From Branchiostoma belcheri (lineage: Eukaryota; Chordata; Leptocardii; Amphioxiformes; Branchiostomatidae), in NCBI RefSeq assembly GCF_001625305.1, contig NW_017802603.1, positions 262,719 to 326,718 of the forward strand: DNA of 64,000 nucleotides. Reading direction: 5' to 3'. How positions within the stretch are numbered: position 1 is the stretch's first letter; each line of letters opens with the position of its first letter. The notes below the pieces were generated by a model. The model was not told where the DNA came from. It did not search any database and saw only the letters and a program-made list of their open reading frames with translations. The translations under genes and the position numbers were made by a program. Shown piece after piece: positions 25,901-36,859 of this stretch.

Positions 25901-27089
25901 CGTGGTAGAATAGAATGGGTATGAGTGGTGTGAATGCAGGGAGTAGTACAAAGTAGTATTTATATCTACCTCCACTTTGTTCTTCTGTTCTGAAACCATG
26001 TCTTGACTTGGGCGTCCGTCATTTTGAGTTGAGTGGCGAGTTGAGCCCTCTCTGCCGACGCCAAATATTTCTGTTTGTGGAATCTTTTCTCCAGTTCGCA
26101 GATCTGAAGCCTTGTGAAGGAGGTTCTGGGTTTCTTTCTCTTGGGCGGCGTCCTGTTTTGGTAGGGGTGCCCGATCCGCCGTGTAACGGTAAATGGTGGC
26201 ACTGCACGTACAGAAAGGGGAAAGGAAATTGAAACAATCAAAATTACTCACAAACAAGACAGTCACATCATACAGCCTTACAGTTTCTATAGTGTTCCGT
26301 ATATTCGGGAACGGATGTCAACCACTCTATTGCCATGCTGCATGGCTTCGCTAAATGTGCGTGCTGAGCCGAGGGCCACGAGACTTCAGACCCGGAAGCG
26401 TCGAGATCTCGGCCGCCGCTATACTATGATTACTCTGTCCCTACTGTTGCCTTAGAGGTCTCTTATTTAACTCTTAAGTTACAGTGTTAAGGCTTAGTGT
26501 CTACATGTTGAGAAAATAATGCCCCACAGACCGGAGAGGCATCAAGTACACAACCTGGTCGGGTTTAAAGCCAGGCTCCCCGTCGCTGTCGGCCTGATTT
26601 TTACGACAACAGTTCAGTGAAGTGACGCTGTCAGCCGTTTTCAAACACAGTCAACACCCCGGCTTGCCTGGGTTTATGGGTCGGATAGAGCGAGGCGGAA
26701 GTGGTAAATGTTGTAGGTTGAGGACCAGAGTGGTTCCTCAAGCCTGCTGACACTTTAAGACTCGTGGACTGACCTGCTAGACCTTCCTTGGCGAGCCTGG
26801 CCCGTTGGTCCATCCACGGGAAGTGCGCGTTGAGGGGAGGTGGCGCGGGCCGGTGCGCCGGTACTCTGATCACGCCGTTCGCCACGCTGCCACAGGACGG
26901 CGTCGTGGGCCAGGAGAGGTGGGGGGAGTAGAAACTGGGCTGGGACATACATATGGACGGATGTGACAGGGGCTGCGACGACGACGAGCTTTGACTGTTC
27001 AAAATTTGGTTGATACTGAAGCTAATGTTCTCCTGGCCCGGGCCGGGACTCGTGGTGCTCCCAGTCTCCGATTCCATGATGCCCACCAT
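22761..27089 (-). CDS. Tlx: TLX-family homeobox transcription factor (whole coding region, three exons)
   Basis: Nuclear DNA-binding transcription factor of the TLX (Hox11) class; the Drosophila relative is C15/clawless. Joining 27089-26774, 26201-25970 and 22992-22761 gives 780 nt, 259 codons plus TAG. Visible parts: eh1 Groucho-binding motif FSINQIL (residues 24-30), [10 protein letters not shown] (72-81), FPWMD PBX-type motif (90-94), the TLX-specific stretch [18 protein letters not shown] (108-125), and the homeodomain (127-186) with R5, L16, F20, T47, W48, F49, N51 and R53. The conserved tail [14 protein letters not shown] follows, then LQSLQPW (229-235). Thr47 with the [12 protein letters not shown] lead-in is diagnostic for TLX. 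Vertebrate members, as I recall, are about 284-330 residues, so this one is compact because the proline/glycine linkers of exon 1 are missing. An in-frame TAG at 27125-27123 bounds the start. The ATG at 27089 has a poor context; the one at 27077 (ATCATGG) is better and would give 255 residues. Family members specify neurons and mesodermal organs; that role is inferred here. Confidence 0.96.
23353..23405. repeat. GT-rich tract in Tlx intron 2
   Basis: Imperfect TGTGTATGTGTG units, about 50 nt, on the plus strand. Confidence 0.8.
24085..24110. repeat. CA-rich tract in Tlx intron 2
   Basis: Two short CA runs separated by AAAA. Confidence 0.75.
25970..26201 (-). CDS. Tlx: Tlx exon 2: homeodomain exon
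   Basis: Encodes the end of codon 106 through two bases of codon 183, covering [14 protein letters not shown], the basic [11 protein letters not shown] arm and homeodomain positions 1-57. Helix 3 reads [15 protein letters not shown]; Thr at position 47 replaces the usual Ile/Val and is the TLX signature that alters base preference in the DNA major groove. The acceptor is CGTGCAG|TGCC at 26202/26201 and the donor is GGAG|GTAGAT at 25970/25969. If intron 2 were retained, the donor itself supplies an immediate TAG after Arg57. Confidence 0.96.
26202..26773 (-). other. Tlx: Tlx intron 1 (572 bp)
   Basis: It runs from donor GTCAGT to acceptor CGTGCAG, read on the minus strand. A pyrimidine-rich run (TTTCAATTTCCTTTCCCC) precedes the acceptor. 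Phase is 1+2, restoring a valine codon (G|TG) between LA and PPFTVTRR. No coding signal is seen inside, apart from the short in-frame continuation of exon 1. Confidence 0.9.
26774..27089 (-). CDS. Tlx: Tlx exon 1 (coding part): eh1, TLX block and PBX-type motif
   Basis: Encodes residues 1-105 plus the first base of codon 106. The order is a short acidic/Ser-Thr lead, ISFSINQIL (eh1, recruits Groucho/TLE corepressors in this family), a serine-rich run, a short aromatic patch (FYSPHLSW), [10 protein letters not shown], and [16 protein letters not shown]. The donor is CAG|GTCAGT at 26774/26773, a strong consensus, and leaves phase 1. The frame stays open past the donor to a stop at 26633-26631, so the visible open frame is longer than the exon. 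The residues beyond the donor ([13 protein letters not shown] onward) do not resemble TLX proteins. The start is either 27089 or 27077; the latter has A at -3 and G at +4. Confidence 0.93.
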
Positions 27090-27480
27090 GTACACACACG
27101 CGCGCGCTGCACGGCCAACCTTCTACCACCGTACTCTCAGTACCGAAAAAATAAAATACAACAACAAAACTCCACGCTTTCCTGGACCTGCGCCGTGAGT
27201 GGTGGTGCTCAACTCTCTACTCTGGGCCAGTCGGTGGTCGCAGAATTATCTCTGTAGCCAGATAGCCGACTATATTAATCATAATCCAGTCAAAAAGAGT
27301 CATTTGGGCACGGCACGCTCGACATCCATTGGTTGGGAACCACGGGGTGACGGACAACGGGCAAGCACTTAAATACTGTATGCAGAGTGACATATCCCGG
27401 AACCCCGCCCCCGGGAGCCTCTCTCCCGATCTCACGGGGCAATTAACACCGGCGGCAGGACATACTTGATACAAGCCTGT
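27090..27480 (-). promoter_or_regulatory. Probable Tlx 5' UTR and core promoter region
   Basis: Immediately upstream of the start is a GC- and CpG-rich stretch. A CCAAT box on the gene strand lies at 27332-27328, followed about 50 nt downstream by an AT-rich TATA-like patch at 27271-27280. GC-box-like runs lie near 27405-27415. That spacing would put a transcription start around 27240-27250 and a 5' UTR of roughly 150-160 nt. This is inference; no transcript evidence is available. Confidence 0.35.
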
Positions 27481-27880
27481 TTACGCTTTCAATTGGCCGT
27501 AATACGGGCATTATCGAGTCGATTATGATTATTTGTTTTTCTTTCTTTCATTCTATTGGCTGGCACGAGTGTAGCTTTTTTTCTACGAGTGCGTTTCGCG
27601 CTAGCAGCAACTCTTTTGATGTAGCGGTTTTCAATACACCAATAGGGCATGGGGTTTGCAATATTAGAACACATTTATTCCGCGAGTTCAGTGTCGGAAC
27701 AAAAACCAAAAACGTGTCCCCTTTTTCACCCCTGCACCGTGGAGATATCATTATTATGACAGAGAAAGAAATCACGGCGAGCATCAAATTAAAAGACGGA
27801 GGTAAACAGAGAGATAATAAATTCAGAAGCCACAATACTAATAATAATGCTCGTTGATTAATACAGCGGAATGAAGTTTC
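27481..27880 (-). promoter_or_regulatory. Proximal upstream regulatory candidate
   Basis: Two further gene-strand CCAAT motifs lie at 27496-27492 and 27559-27555. Several ATTA/ATTAT cores occur around 27507-27530 and 27815-27860 in non-repetitive sequence. No open frame with a recognisable domain is present. Confidence 0.3.
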
Positions 27881-30800
27881 CTTATCTGTGTATGAGAGCG
27901 TGCACACGGGTTGTTCTATAGCCCCGGGCTGTGCTGGGGCCAGTCTAAATTCTAGGTGGCGGCAGAAGCCGACTCGACCGAAACAGGAGACGGGCCGTGT
28001 TATACAAACCCCCCTCTATCTCAGCCTAAACATCTGATACATTTAATAACCGTTACTTTGACCACACACAAAGAACAGCGCAGAGTTGAGCTGGAAGCGG
28101 CCTCGCTTCTTTTATCCGCCCGGCTGAAAATGTATCCCAGTTCGGAAAGAAGAACGATTTGGACGCTCTCGCGAGTCTTGTTATGTGTAGACATCATAAT
28201 CTCGGGGAGCATTCGCGCCTCACATTTAATGTCCGAGCATTAGTGTTCGCAGGGGATATTGTATGTCTTGTCCCACAAGAGCCTGCTTACAAGCCGGGGT
28301 ACGCGCGAGTACAGACTAGTTTGGAATGATTTATTGTTCTGGACTACGCGTTTGAACTTTTCTTTTTTCGTATCGCGCTTGGAGAAATACGCGCCAGATC
28401 CGTGCGCAGCCTGCCAGCAGACGGGTCAAGGCGCTTCCCAAATCTCAGATGTACTCTGTCGCACCTGCCTGCAACTGTCATAAGTAAGATAGGCGCTGAG
28501 CAGCGCGGCGATGTCCCGAAACACCAACACGCGTCTCAAAAGCCCTGTCGTATCTTTCCCTTTTTTCTCTCCCCAAAGACTGGCATTTTACCGCCTGCGG
28601 CCATTAACCCCCATTACCATCTACAAGCGCCTTACATGTACAACTGTATCTGTACTCGTTGTCTTCTCGGCGAGATACGCGTCTGGCGACGAGACTTGGG
28701 GCGAGATAACCCGAGATTACGTTACTGATGTGTCCCATTGTTTTTCTCCGCTCTAATGACTTACTTGTAAGGTAAGTGACACCTGCCATCTATTACATGG
28801 CGTCACTCTACGTGAACAACAAAAGACAGATTTGCAAAACTCAATCACGACTAAGGAAGCAAAAATAAAACAAACTCTAACCTATTTTCCGAGTTTGGTT
28901 CTTGCCGAAAATTCGATAAGCCGTGGTCTCGTGTTAGTAATTGTGTGGTGTCTCCCTGTGGCCAGTGGCTGAGTTTTTTTCTACCCACGGAAGCCTGTTT
29001 TGACAGACGGGATGTCTTTCACTTAACTCTTCACGTCAGGGCACACAAATCGAAAACTTCGAGCAGAAAATGACTTCTAAGGGCGCCTGAAATTTGTCTG
29101 AGTGGCAGACGTTTTGGGACGACTCAACAGAAGAGGGATTTTCCAACAGACGGTGTTTTGGTCCAATTACGAGTAATGTGACGTTTAAACATGGATGACT
29201 GAAGACTTTTCGATGATATCTGGTTATTAATTTGCATAATTGGTGGCGATGGGAGGGAGGGGGAGGGACTTGTCTTAGCGGGATGATGTATTGGTAAAAT
29301 CTACACAGGACAACAATGACGAAATTAGCATTTTTCTTATACACAGGTGGGTTTTATCTCCTCCGTCACACGGAATATTGATAAAACACCACTAATGAAC
29401 ACTATAGACGTGGGTGGCACGGCTGTAATTTACAATGTTCAAAATTACCAGAGTCATCAAGAGATGTAATTACAGCAAGCGGACAAACATATGTAAGTCA
29501 TTAAGCATTTTACAATAGAACAGAAAAAAGTTATATTGCACGGTCAAATGTGTTCAGATAGAAACATTAGAAAATTAAGGTTGAAACTGAGTTTTTCACG
29601 AATAAAAATTGATATGCATGTTTAGTGAGACATATTGTAGCAGACGTGTTCTGACGAAACGATGTGATTAGGAACACTGTTTAAGGAATAATACAAAGAT
29701 ATTACAGAAGAACAAAAATCATCCCAAAAGATTAACACTGTCTGACTGTGAACGCATTTGAGAATTGTGCCATCCAAATTCAAGTGGCGTTTTTGAGTCC
29801 TTTATTATTTTGTCCTTTGTTGCAATTCTTGTAAAGTTCTAACAGCGCTAGCAGAATCCGGTGAAAAAAGACGGCTATACAGTTCTGGAATATTGCCAAT
29901 AGCTTTTAAGAATCTTACTCAATATTCAATATGATGATAATATAACCGTCTACTTGTATTTTAGAACATCGCTCACTCCTTCCCACCGTAGCCGTTTGAA
30001 TCCCACGTCTCTTACGTCATCGCACAGTACATTCTACCCTCAGGTATATGTCATTACTGGAGGTAATAGCAAACAAGATTAATGAGACTGTACTTAGTAT
30101 CTTTAGATTTTAATACCACTTCAGCCTTGAGATACGTTGGCGAATAAAGCGCCTTGTCTATTAAAGCTAGACTTGTCGATCAAACTAATGTGTTTCTGTC
30201 AAAACAAGAAATGTCTTGATACCTACCTATTAACTCGGCGATCTTGACATTTAAGGAAAAGGAACGTACAAAGCCGAGGGATTGGTGAAGTTGATTTCGC
30301 GCTACGGGGGAATATTTACCGGAAGATTTCAAGTTTTACCAGGCGTTAGGGTGTTGATCTGAACTACCAAACGGACGTGAAAGTGTACAATGTTTTAGCC
30401 TTTTGCTGCTTTTTATAGCCCGTTGTTCCTACTCGGAGTATTTAGGACCACTTGACGCATGTGTGCGCTGTTTGGAGTCAAATATCGCAGGTCAGAGATG
30501 ACGGTGTGTTCCTGATAAGGCAGAGTACCGGACGACCCTGCTATGTCTTCTGGTCACGTGCTCCTCCCAGCAGATTGATTAGTAAGTCAACGCTAAAGTG
30601 GTGGCTGTTCTCTCAAATCCTTTCCAATAACCTATGATTACCAAGGGGGGAGGGCTGTGCTCATCCGAGATGAACAAGTCTGCTCCAAGTGCTACCAAGG
30701 GGTCGCTAAAGTGCTATTGATTACAGCGTTTTAAATGAAATTGCCGTTATGAAATACGAATTAATGAAAGCAAAGTGCAGCGCGGGACGCGGAGATGGTC

Positions 30801-30929
30801 ATTTTCGCCGTGTATCAAGACGGGAGGGAGCAATTCTATACTGTTTAAGTCCGGGCAGCTTTATTAGAAAACACGCCGTGTATCCTTCTGTGGGACCTGC
30901 GCTTGTTAAACAAGACAGGCCTAGAATGA
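27881..30929. other. Gene-free 5' flank, segment 1
   Basis: No exon recognised. A CpG-rich patch at 28380-28700 produces overlapping chance frames in several phases. The rest is AT-rich unique-looking DNA. Confidence 0.5.
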
Positions 30930-31130
30930 AATATTAATATCTTCCCCCGAAATTAATTGGGCTCTTTTTGCCATATCTTCTTTCGACATCTCGAGAGGGA
31001 CGTGACGAGCATGTGTGATGTCAGCGTGCCGTTTTTTTTCTCCGCAGTTGAATCGATATCGAGCTCCTAATAACGCTAACTACATCAACATGTTACATTG
31101 CGAGCCTTCCTTCTGTCTTTCTTAGCTCTG
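30930..31130. promoter_or_regulatory. Candidate cis-regulatory block
   Basis: Contains ATATTAATAT, GAAATTAATTGGG and a GTGATGTCAGCGTG CRE-like stretch, with no repeat and no open frame. Confidence 0.24.
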
Positions 31131-31899
31131 CAAATAAAGAATAACCACACGGCGCGTACAGCGGCGGCGTTACGAATCTCTAATAGCCAGGTATTGTACC
31201 AAGTGTGTGAACACTAAATTGAGCTCTTTTCCCGCTGAATGGGCTTTTAAAAAGGACCGAGTGGGTGACCTCTCTAAGCCGGAGTTCGCGTCCACCGCGC
31301 CTCTTTATTCTCCACCCTGTCCGACTTAAATGACCAATATGCCTCCAGAGCCCACCTCTTTATTTTCCAACACCTTAATGGTCGATATCCAGGTGGAGTA
31401 AGCGACAATTTGCACAAATATTAAGAGCGATCGGCATTTAGAGCGCATTAAGGTTGGGCCGAGCCTCCGGGGTCGGCGGGGTTGAAAGCCCGGCCGGCTC
31501 ACGGCCCAGACACCGCCGGCTCCCTCGTGGAAGATCTGCGGGCTTTTCAGTTGCGCCAATCCCCAGCAGCGACCCAACAAAAGACAAAACATAGATTCTC
31601 CAGGACAGCTGAAAAGGATACGAATGGATGGGGGACAATGTAGTCTCTCCAATTTAAGTTTTCATCGATCTCGCTACACAATGTCCTACAAGCGAGCGTC
31701 CGTCCAACAATGCCGTGTGATGATTGCGATGTTTTGTCACAAAGGTCGCCCATCAGATCACGTTTGCGCACTCGTCATCAACGCGAGGCTCAATCCAGGG
31801 GAAATACCCTCCTGGTAAAATTAAATGGCCGCCCCCTCCCCTCTCCCGAATATCTGCCGGCAGCGCGCCCGGCCTCTGTTTGGTCCCAGAAGTAAGCGT
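31131..31899. other. GC-rich intergenic patch
   Basis: CpG-rich between about 31440 and 31880. Frames up to 108 codons overlap on both strands, which is typical of stop-poor GC-rich DNA rather than coding sequence. No domain was recognised. Confidence 0.45.
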
Positions 31900-32270
31900 T
31901 GGCGCCAACTTGGTCTAGATAGCTTATAATTGCGCGCGAAGGCCGGACAGCTGAGTTGAGGAGATGATATTAACGGATAATTGGCCGCCTTTAGGGCCAG
32001 CATAAATGATCGTATAATACACCATTATGTTCATGAGCTATTTAAGTTCATTAAAGCGATCGGCCTCAACGGGGTGTAATATATGGGCATCCATTTGTTT
32101 GAATGAGGTCGGTACATGATGGATTTCAATATTTACTTTTTGTCAAGGACTTGTCTATGAAATGCCTATTAGGACGACAGGGATCCCCCAGACATTGTAA
32201 TGAACACGGATGTCTATATTAGAGGGTATTTGTGGAAGACGTTAGCGTGATGGATGTAATGTTGAAAAGT
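31900..32270. promoter_or_regulatory. Candidate cis-regulatory block (strong texture)
   Basis: Contains GCTTATAATTGCG, GGATAATTGGCC, CATAAATGATCG, ACACCATTATG, GTTCATTAAAG and CAATATTTAC (forkhead-like) in about 250 nt. The sequence is unique-looking and CpG-retaining. Of all the blocks it looks most like a conserved developmental enhancer by eye. Confidence 0.32.
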
Positions 32271-34159
32271 AATCCATGGCGCAGTGTTATCATACACAGT
32301 AGTAATCAGCAGGGCCCAATCTCAAACTTGCGCGGCTTTTGTTCGCTTTCTGCAAACTTCCCCACCTGACGACAATGGTGTCCCGACGTGAAACCGATAT
32401 AATACCTACTAACAACAATGTTCTTTTCAAAAGCACCTTCCCAGGCACACGGGACCTCCTTGGTTTCCGTGTTGATTTCTCCCGTTGCCGTTGTTGAACT
32501 GGAGAGTGTGGACAATCGGTTGCCCTGCGAGTGGCTCTTCAGTTTGATATGATAATTGTTGAGAACCTTAAACTGTCTCGGCGTGGACTAAAAGCCGGGG
32601 CGTGTTGGGACGGTGTGCTGGTGATAAGGGCGCCGGCTACTCCCTACCGGATGCACTTTAGAAAGGTTTACATGTCTTCAGCCATTTCTTCTGGGAATAT
32701 TGCGTATATCCGCATATGGAGGGGGGGGGTACCGATTAATCATAGGTTTCTTATTGTGTACGTTATAGATGTGAAGTATACTACCTTATGGACTAGAATG
32801 TCAACCAAAACTTGACTTTACACTTAAGGGTTAACATGTACATGTATGTCTTCATATGGACATGGCTGACCAGTATAATTTTTGTATTTTTGTTCCACCG
32901 AAGAGTACTATTATTTTTTCAATTCTAGAATATCAACACAGAAGTTCATGTAATTATACCCTAGTTGAATTTTCATGGAGGAATTATATAGGTAGAAATG
33001 TAACGATTTTCAAAGAAGCTTATATTAGTTATTTTATACAATTATTTTGTACCTATGAGCGTTTGCAATTGTAAGCTATAGGAACTCTCTTTCAAACATG
33101 TTGGTAACATGTACGTACTTCAGAATTAAAAAAAGTTTAATATTGCTTATTTTTCTTTATTTTGATATTTGATTAACTCCATTTATTTCTAATGGTTCTG
33201 TTTATTAACTTCTTTGTGTAGTTTTAGATAAATAATAGAACAGATTTTATTCAGCATCAGAGAGGAACTGCATATCCAAAAACCTATAACATCAATATCA
33301 TATCTATCAGATCTTCTCCAACATGCATACATTTGTTCACTTTAAGACACACGATTTTACTACAGATATGAAAGAAAGTTGTTTAAGAACAGAGATAAGA
33401 GAAATAGAAAAGTCACTCAGACTAATAACATTGTCAACTCTTGACTTTGCGAACAATAATATGTGAAATAAGGATTATATTTGATAAAGAGAGCGGAAAT
33501 TCGCAGCTATTGCTGTCCAAACCTGCAAACGTCTCAATTCTGACAGGCAATAGGTCGGGCGAAATGTCGAGACCTTTAAAGGGGTATAAATGTTTCACAG
33601 ACAATAGAGGGCGGGCCGCAGCATCTTCGGTTCAGGTTTGCCGAGCTGGAGGGAGGTGTCGCGGCTTGAGAGTTATTAGTTTTGACGGGCTTGCCGACAT
33701 CAAAGCCTGTTGAAAACACAAGGAGTAAAAGCGATGGTGTCACGCCTCGCTGGCTCTGTTATTTCATCTCGGCCCGAGCTCCGCGGGCGCACCGCGGCCT
33801 GAGGGTGTAGACGATTTATTAAAAAATGGTTCCAGCTTTATTGCAGCCGGTCACAGAAGTGCGCTTGAGATTCTTAATTAGTTGCTCTTTAACTGATATG
33901 AAAAAGGTCTCCGATCCATTTGTAGGGGGCTCTGCCTGGCTCTTTTTGATTTCTGAGCACGGCGCGCGTGTGCAGCACGGGTTGAGCCGGCGGGCCGCCG
34001 CCACGGGCCAAACCACGCGGCGTGAGGTGGGACGGCCGGCCGGGTCGGAGCCGGAGCAGGGTTGAGTTACGATTGGGAAAATACAATGGGAGCAAGCGGG
34101 TTGTCTCTTTCCATTTTCTTGGAACAAAGCACTCGCGCGGGGACACGCTCTCCCTAATT
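32271..34159. other. Gene-free stretch
   Basis: AT-rich from about 32820 to 33500, then a GC-rich patch around 33740-34070. No coding or RNA feature recognised. Confidence 0.5.
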
Positions 34160-34490
34160 CAAAACCACAAATGTTGATCTGAGCGCGTCAAATTCGTTCC
34201 GATAGATTTTACGCGTAAGTTCTTTCGGAAAGGTGAAGTCTATTATAATATAAATAAGGATTAGCTTCTGGTTGGGTAAGTCACCATGCAATTTCGTGTC
34301 TGTGTCGATTTCGCACTTTTGCACAATATCAATAAAGTCATTAAAAGTTGAAACTTATAAAGGCGTTCCCCCTTACCCTTGGGTCAAAACGCTTTAATGA
34401 AAGAAACACACTTTTGAACGCAAACTGGCCAAAGTGGAGAAGTAATTCATTAGAAAACACAATTTCCATCGCGTTTAGCCCGGGGCATGT
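34160..34490. promoter_or_regulatory. Candidate cis-regulatory block
   Basis: Contains AAACCACAAATG (RUNX-like core), a TAATATAAATAAGG stretch, CAATAAAGTCATTAAAAG and GCTTTAATGAAAG. Non-repetitive. Confidence 0.2.
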
Positions 34491-34769
34491 CTTTTATCCG
34501 AAGGAAAATCTAATTTGAGGGAGCCTTTGTTTGCCGCGGGGAGGGGGAGGGGAACTGGAGAAGACCAACTTCATTACACAAATAGTCAGAGCACCAGGAG
34601 CTATGAACGCGCCGAGGAGGAGGGGATCCTGCGCTGGGACCTGCTGCGGCAACAAACCAATATATCCACAGCCTATCACACCTGCGTCTCCCGCTACCTG
34701 TCTGTCAGGCGCACTGAACGCCGCGGAGGGGGGAGCTACACGTTCTACAGCACAAACCATGAAATAATT

Positions 34770-35160
34770 GAGTGAACTATCGCAATAATTAAACTTCAAT
34801 TGAGCGTTATTAAGGGAATAGCGCGACGAAGGGCATCCCTTTACGCGCGTCTCCGCCGAAACGCGGGCTTTAATTTATAGGCACACCTACGAGTTCATCA
34901 ATTTCAAATTAATATCGGGAAAATAGCTTGATGAAAATGCCAATCACGCTCTTTGAGGTTATTTGGATGTCAGCGTAATGCGGCAGCTTTACAAGACTAC
35001 ATTGTCACCGGCCATATAATCATTAGGATCTTTAGTTTCGCGCCTGCCAGAATTGTGGTAAATTGTGGATTGGGTACAAACCTGGGTACGTCCGTATAGG
35101 ATGCTCACGAGAGATATAAGGCGAAAGTAATAGGATAATATTGAATTTTCGGAGAGCGAC
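34770..35160. promoter_or_regulatory. Candidate cis-regulatory block (dense AT cores)
   Basis: Contains GCAATAATTAAAC, CAATTGAGCG, GTTATTAAGGG, CTTTAATTTATAG, AATTAATATCG and ATAATCATTAGG, with CpG-containing spacers (GCGCGACG, ACGCGCGTC). Unique-looking and without coding features. Confidence 0.3.
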
Positions 35161-36099
35161 CTTTTACGGAGGCATTTTCATGCAAGTCAATTTGTCTTTG
35201 GGCAAACAGTGGAAGCGGGTTTATGAATTTCAGACATCAAAATTCCTTAATCTGTTTTGAATAATCGTCCAAACTACGGAAACTGAACGACCTTTAAATA
35301 GCAGCGAGTTTATGGGAAATTAAAGTTGTCAAGTGCACACGTGTAATTTCAGTCACAAAATGACATTTTATTAAAGATTTCTAATATGTGTATTGCCTAC
35401 ATTCATTCTGGAAATGTCTGTGCAATATCTTTGATCATTAATTTCGAGCAGTTACATACCTGAAATTGTCTGCTAACTAGATTCATCATAGTCTTTATTT
35501 CTCCGTGCTTCCGCTGAACATCAGTAACGACTTGTCAGACACAGCCAACTCCCTGTCAGACGTAATCCTTTGGTTTTTATCAAGCATATTATTATATGTA
35601 ATTTCAAATGATTTTTTAAACATTTGCTGTTGGAATTTTAGTTATACGAATACGATGCACGCTACTATTGCCCTTGGCTTTTTGACTGGTAAATACTGCG
35701 ATCAAATATTCTTATCTTTTCCCGAGATATATCTCTGTCGCTGCAATCTGCACACTTTGAGCTTGTTTATGATAATCTCGTGTCCTTGGCAATAAATATA
35801 TGTCCATGGTTTACCGCAAACCATATATTTATATCGCCTCCAGACACTTCTGTTTGTTTTCAGACTTTGACTCTCTGGATCGTTCGTACCTCGTGTTTTT
35901 CGGACAATCTTGTATATAGCTCCAAATCAAATGGCTACCAAGTTTTTTCTTGTATATGTCCTATTCGATCTTTTTCCATCTGTCTATCTCTAGCTGACCA
36001 TGTCTTTGCCTTATTCCATCTCTCCATCTCCAGTGATTCCCAGGGTCCCGACCAGATCATTTGAACGGAACAAATCGGCCCAATCGGCCGCCTGCTTTT
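35161..36099. other. Gene-free stretch
   Basis: Open frames of 94-96 codons at 35505-36064 are rich in hydrophobic and cysteine residues, as expected from T-rich DNA. No feature recognised. Confidence 0.45.
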
Positions 36100-36320
36100 T
36101 CTGCCCACAGAGCTTCATATGATCCTTTTCTTCCTGCCTAGTGACAGGGATAATCGAATGTTGCCGCCGAATCGAGAACTATGACAAAATCGACAAATGG
36201 GAAACGGAGGATCGCTTATTCCAAGGCCGGGGAATTATAATGCAATCAAATAGATATGGGCACTCAATGCGTAGCAGATGATTCCGAAATGACAAGGATT
36301 TGATGTCGTTTTAATAGCTT
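36100..36320. promoter_or_regulatory. Candidate cis-regulatory block
   Basis: Contains GGGATAATCG (Otx/Gsc-like TAATC), TTGCCGCCG, GAATTATAATGC and a GCAATCAAATAG stretch. Unique sequence. Confidence 0.22.
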
Positions 36321-36493
36321 TACTTTATGCTTTCTGCTACATATGGTATATGCTTTGCATTATGTTGTAATAAAAGTAATTCCCCTAACGGAATCTGCTA
36401 TGTTGAGCTCGGCGCGGTTGTGGAGCGGCCTTGTGTCCCCCGGTGAGAAGAGATCAGTTACAAGCCGAAAACGATGTTCTCTTCACTCCGGAG

Positions 36494-36501
36494 TGACGTC
36501 A
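36494..36501. promoter_or_regulatory. Perfect palindromic CRE (TGACGTCA)
   Basis: An exact CREB/ATF consensus octamer within a CpG-containing context. Occupancy is unknown. Confidence 0.4.
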
Positions 36502-36859
36502 CGAAATTTACGCGCGGAAACAGACGAGGCTTTAGTGAAACTGACACGGGTAGGTTATCTCTCTCACGTATTTAATGGCCGTGGAAACGACCGCTTGTGA
36601 GTGATTGGTAAGTTGTAATGGGGGTGACAAGGGTTACGGGAAGACAGTCCGATCGACGCGATAATCCATTTACCCAACAATCCCCCCAAAACCCTCGGCC
36701 GAAATTGCCCGAACCAATTATCCGACCGTTACTTGGGGAGCCGCGTTTTGCGGAAGAACGCCGCGGTCTACGCCAAATTGAAGCGTATTTCATTAGGTAC
36801 GAAACGTCGCAGTATTTCACTCACTGGAAATTGCTTGCTCTGGTGATAATTAAGCGAAC

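Larger units (their letters stand above)
22993..25969 (-). other. Tlx: Tlx intron 2 (2977 bp)
   Basis: It splits the arginine codon at homeodomain position 57: AG from exon 2, G from exon 3. The acceptor is CCCCACTACAG|GCGGCAG. The intron holds GT-rich (23353-23405) and CA-rich (24085-24110) tracts and otherwise non-repetitive sequence. Open frames on the opposite strand, the longest 136 codons at 23426-23836, show no recognisable domain and are treated as chance. From memory, vertebrate TLX genes place an intron just before RRQTAEERE, which would fit this structure. Confidence 0.88.

Noticed and set aside
29985..30015. Possible tRNA B-box (GTTTGAATCCC)
   Set aside because: No cloverleaf can be drawn around it.
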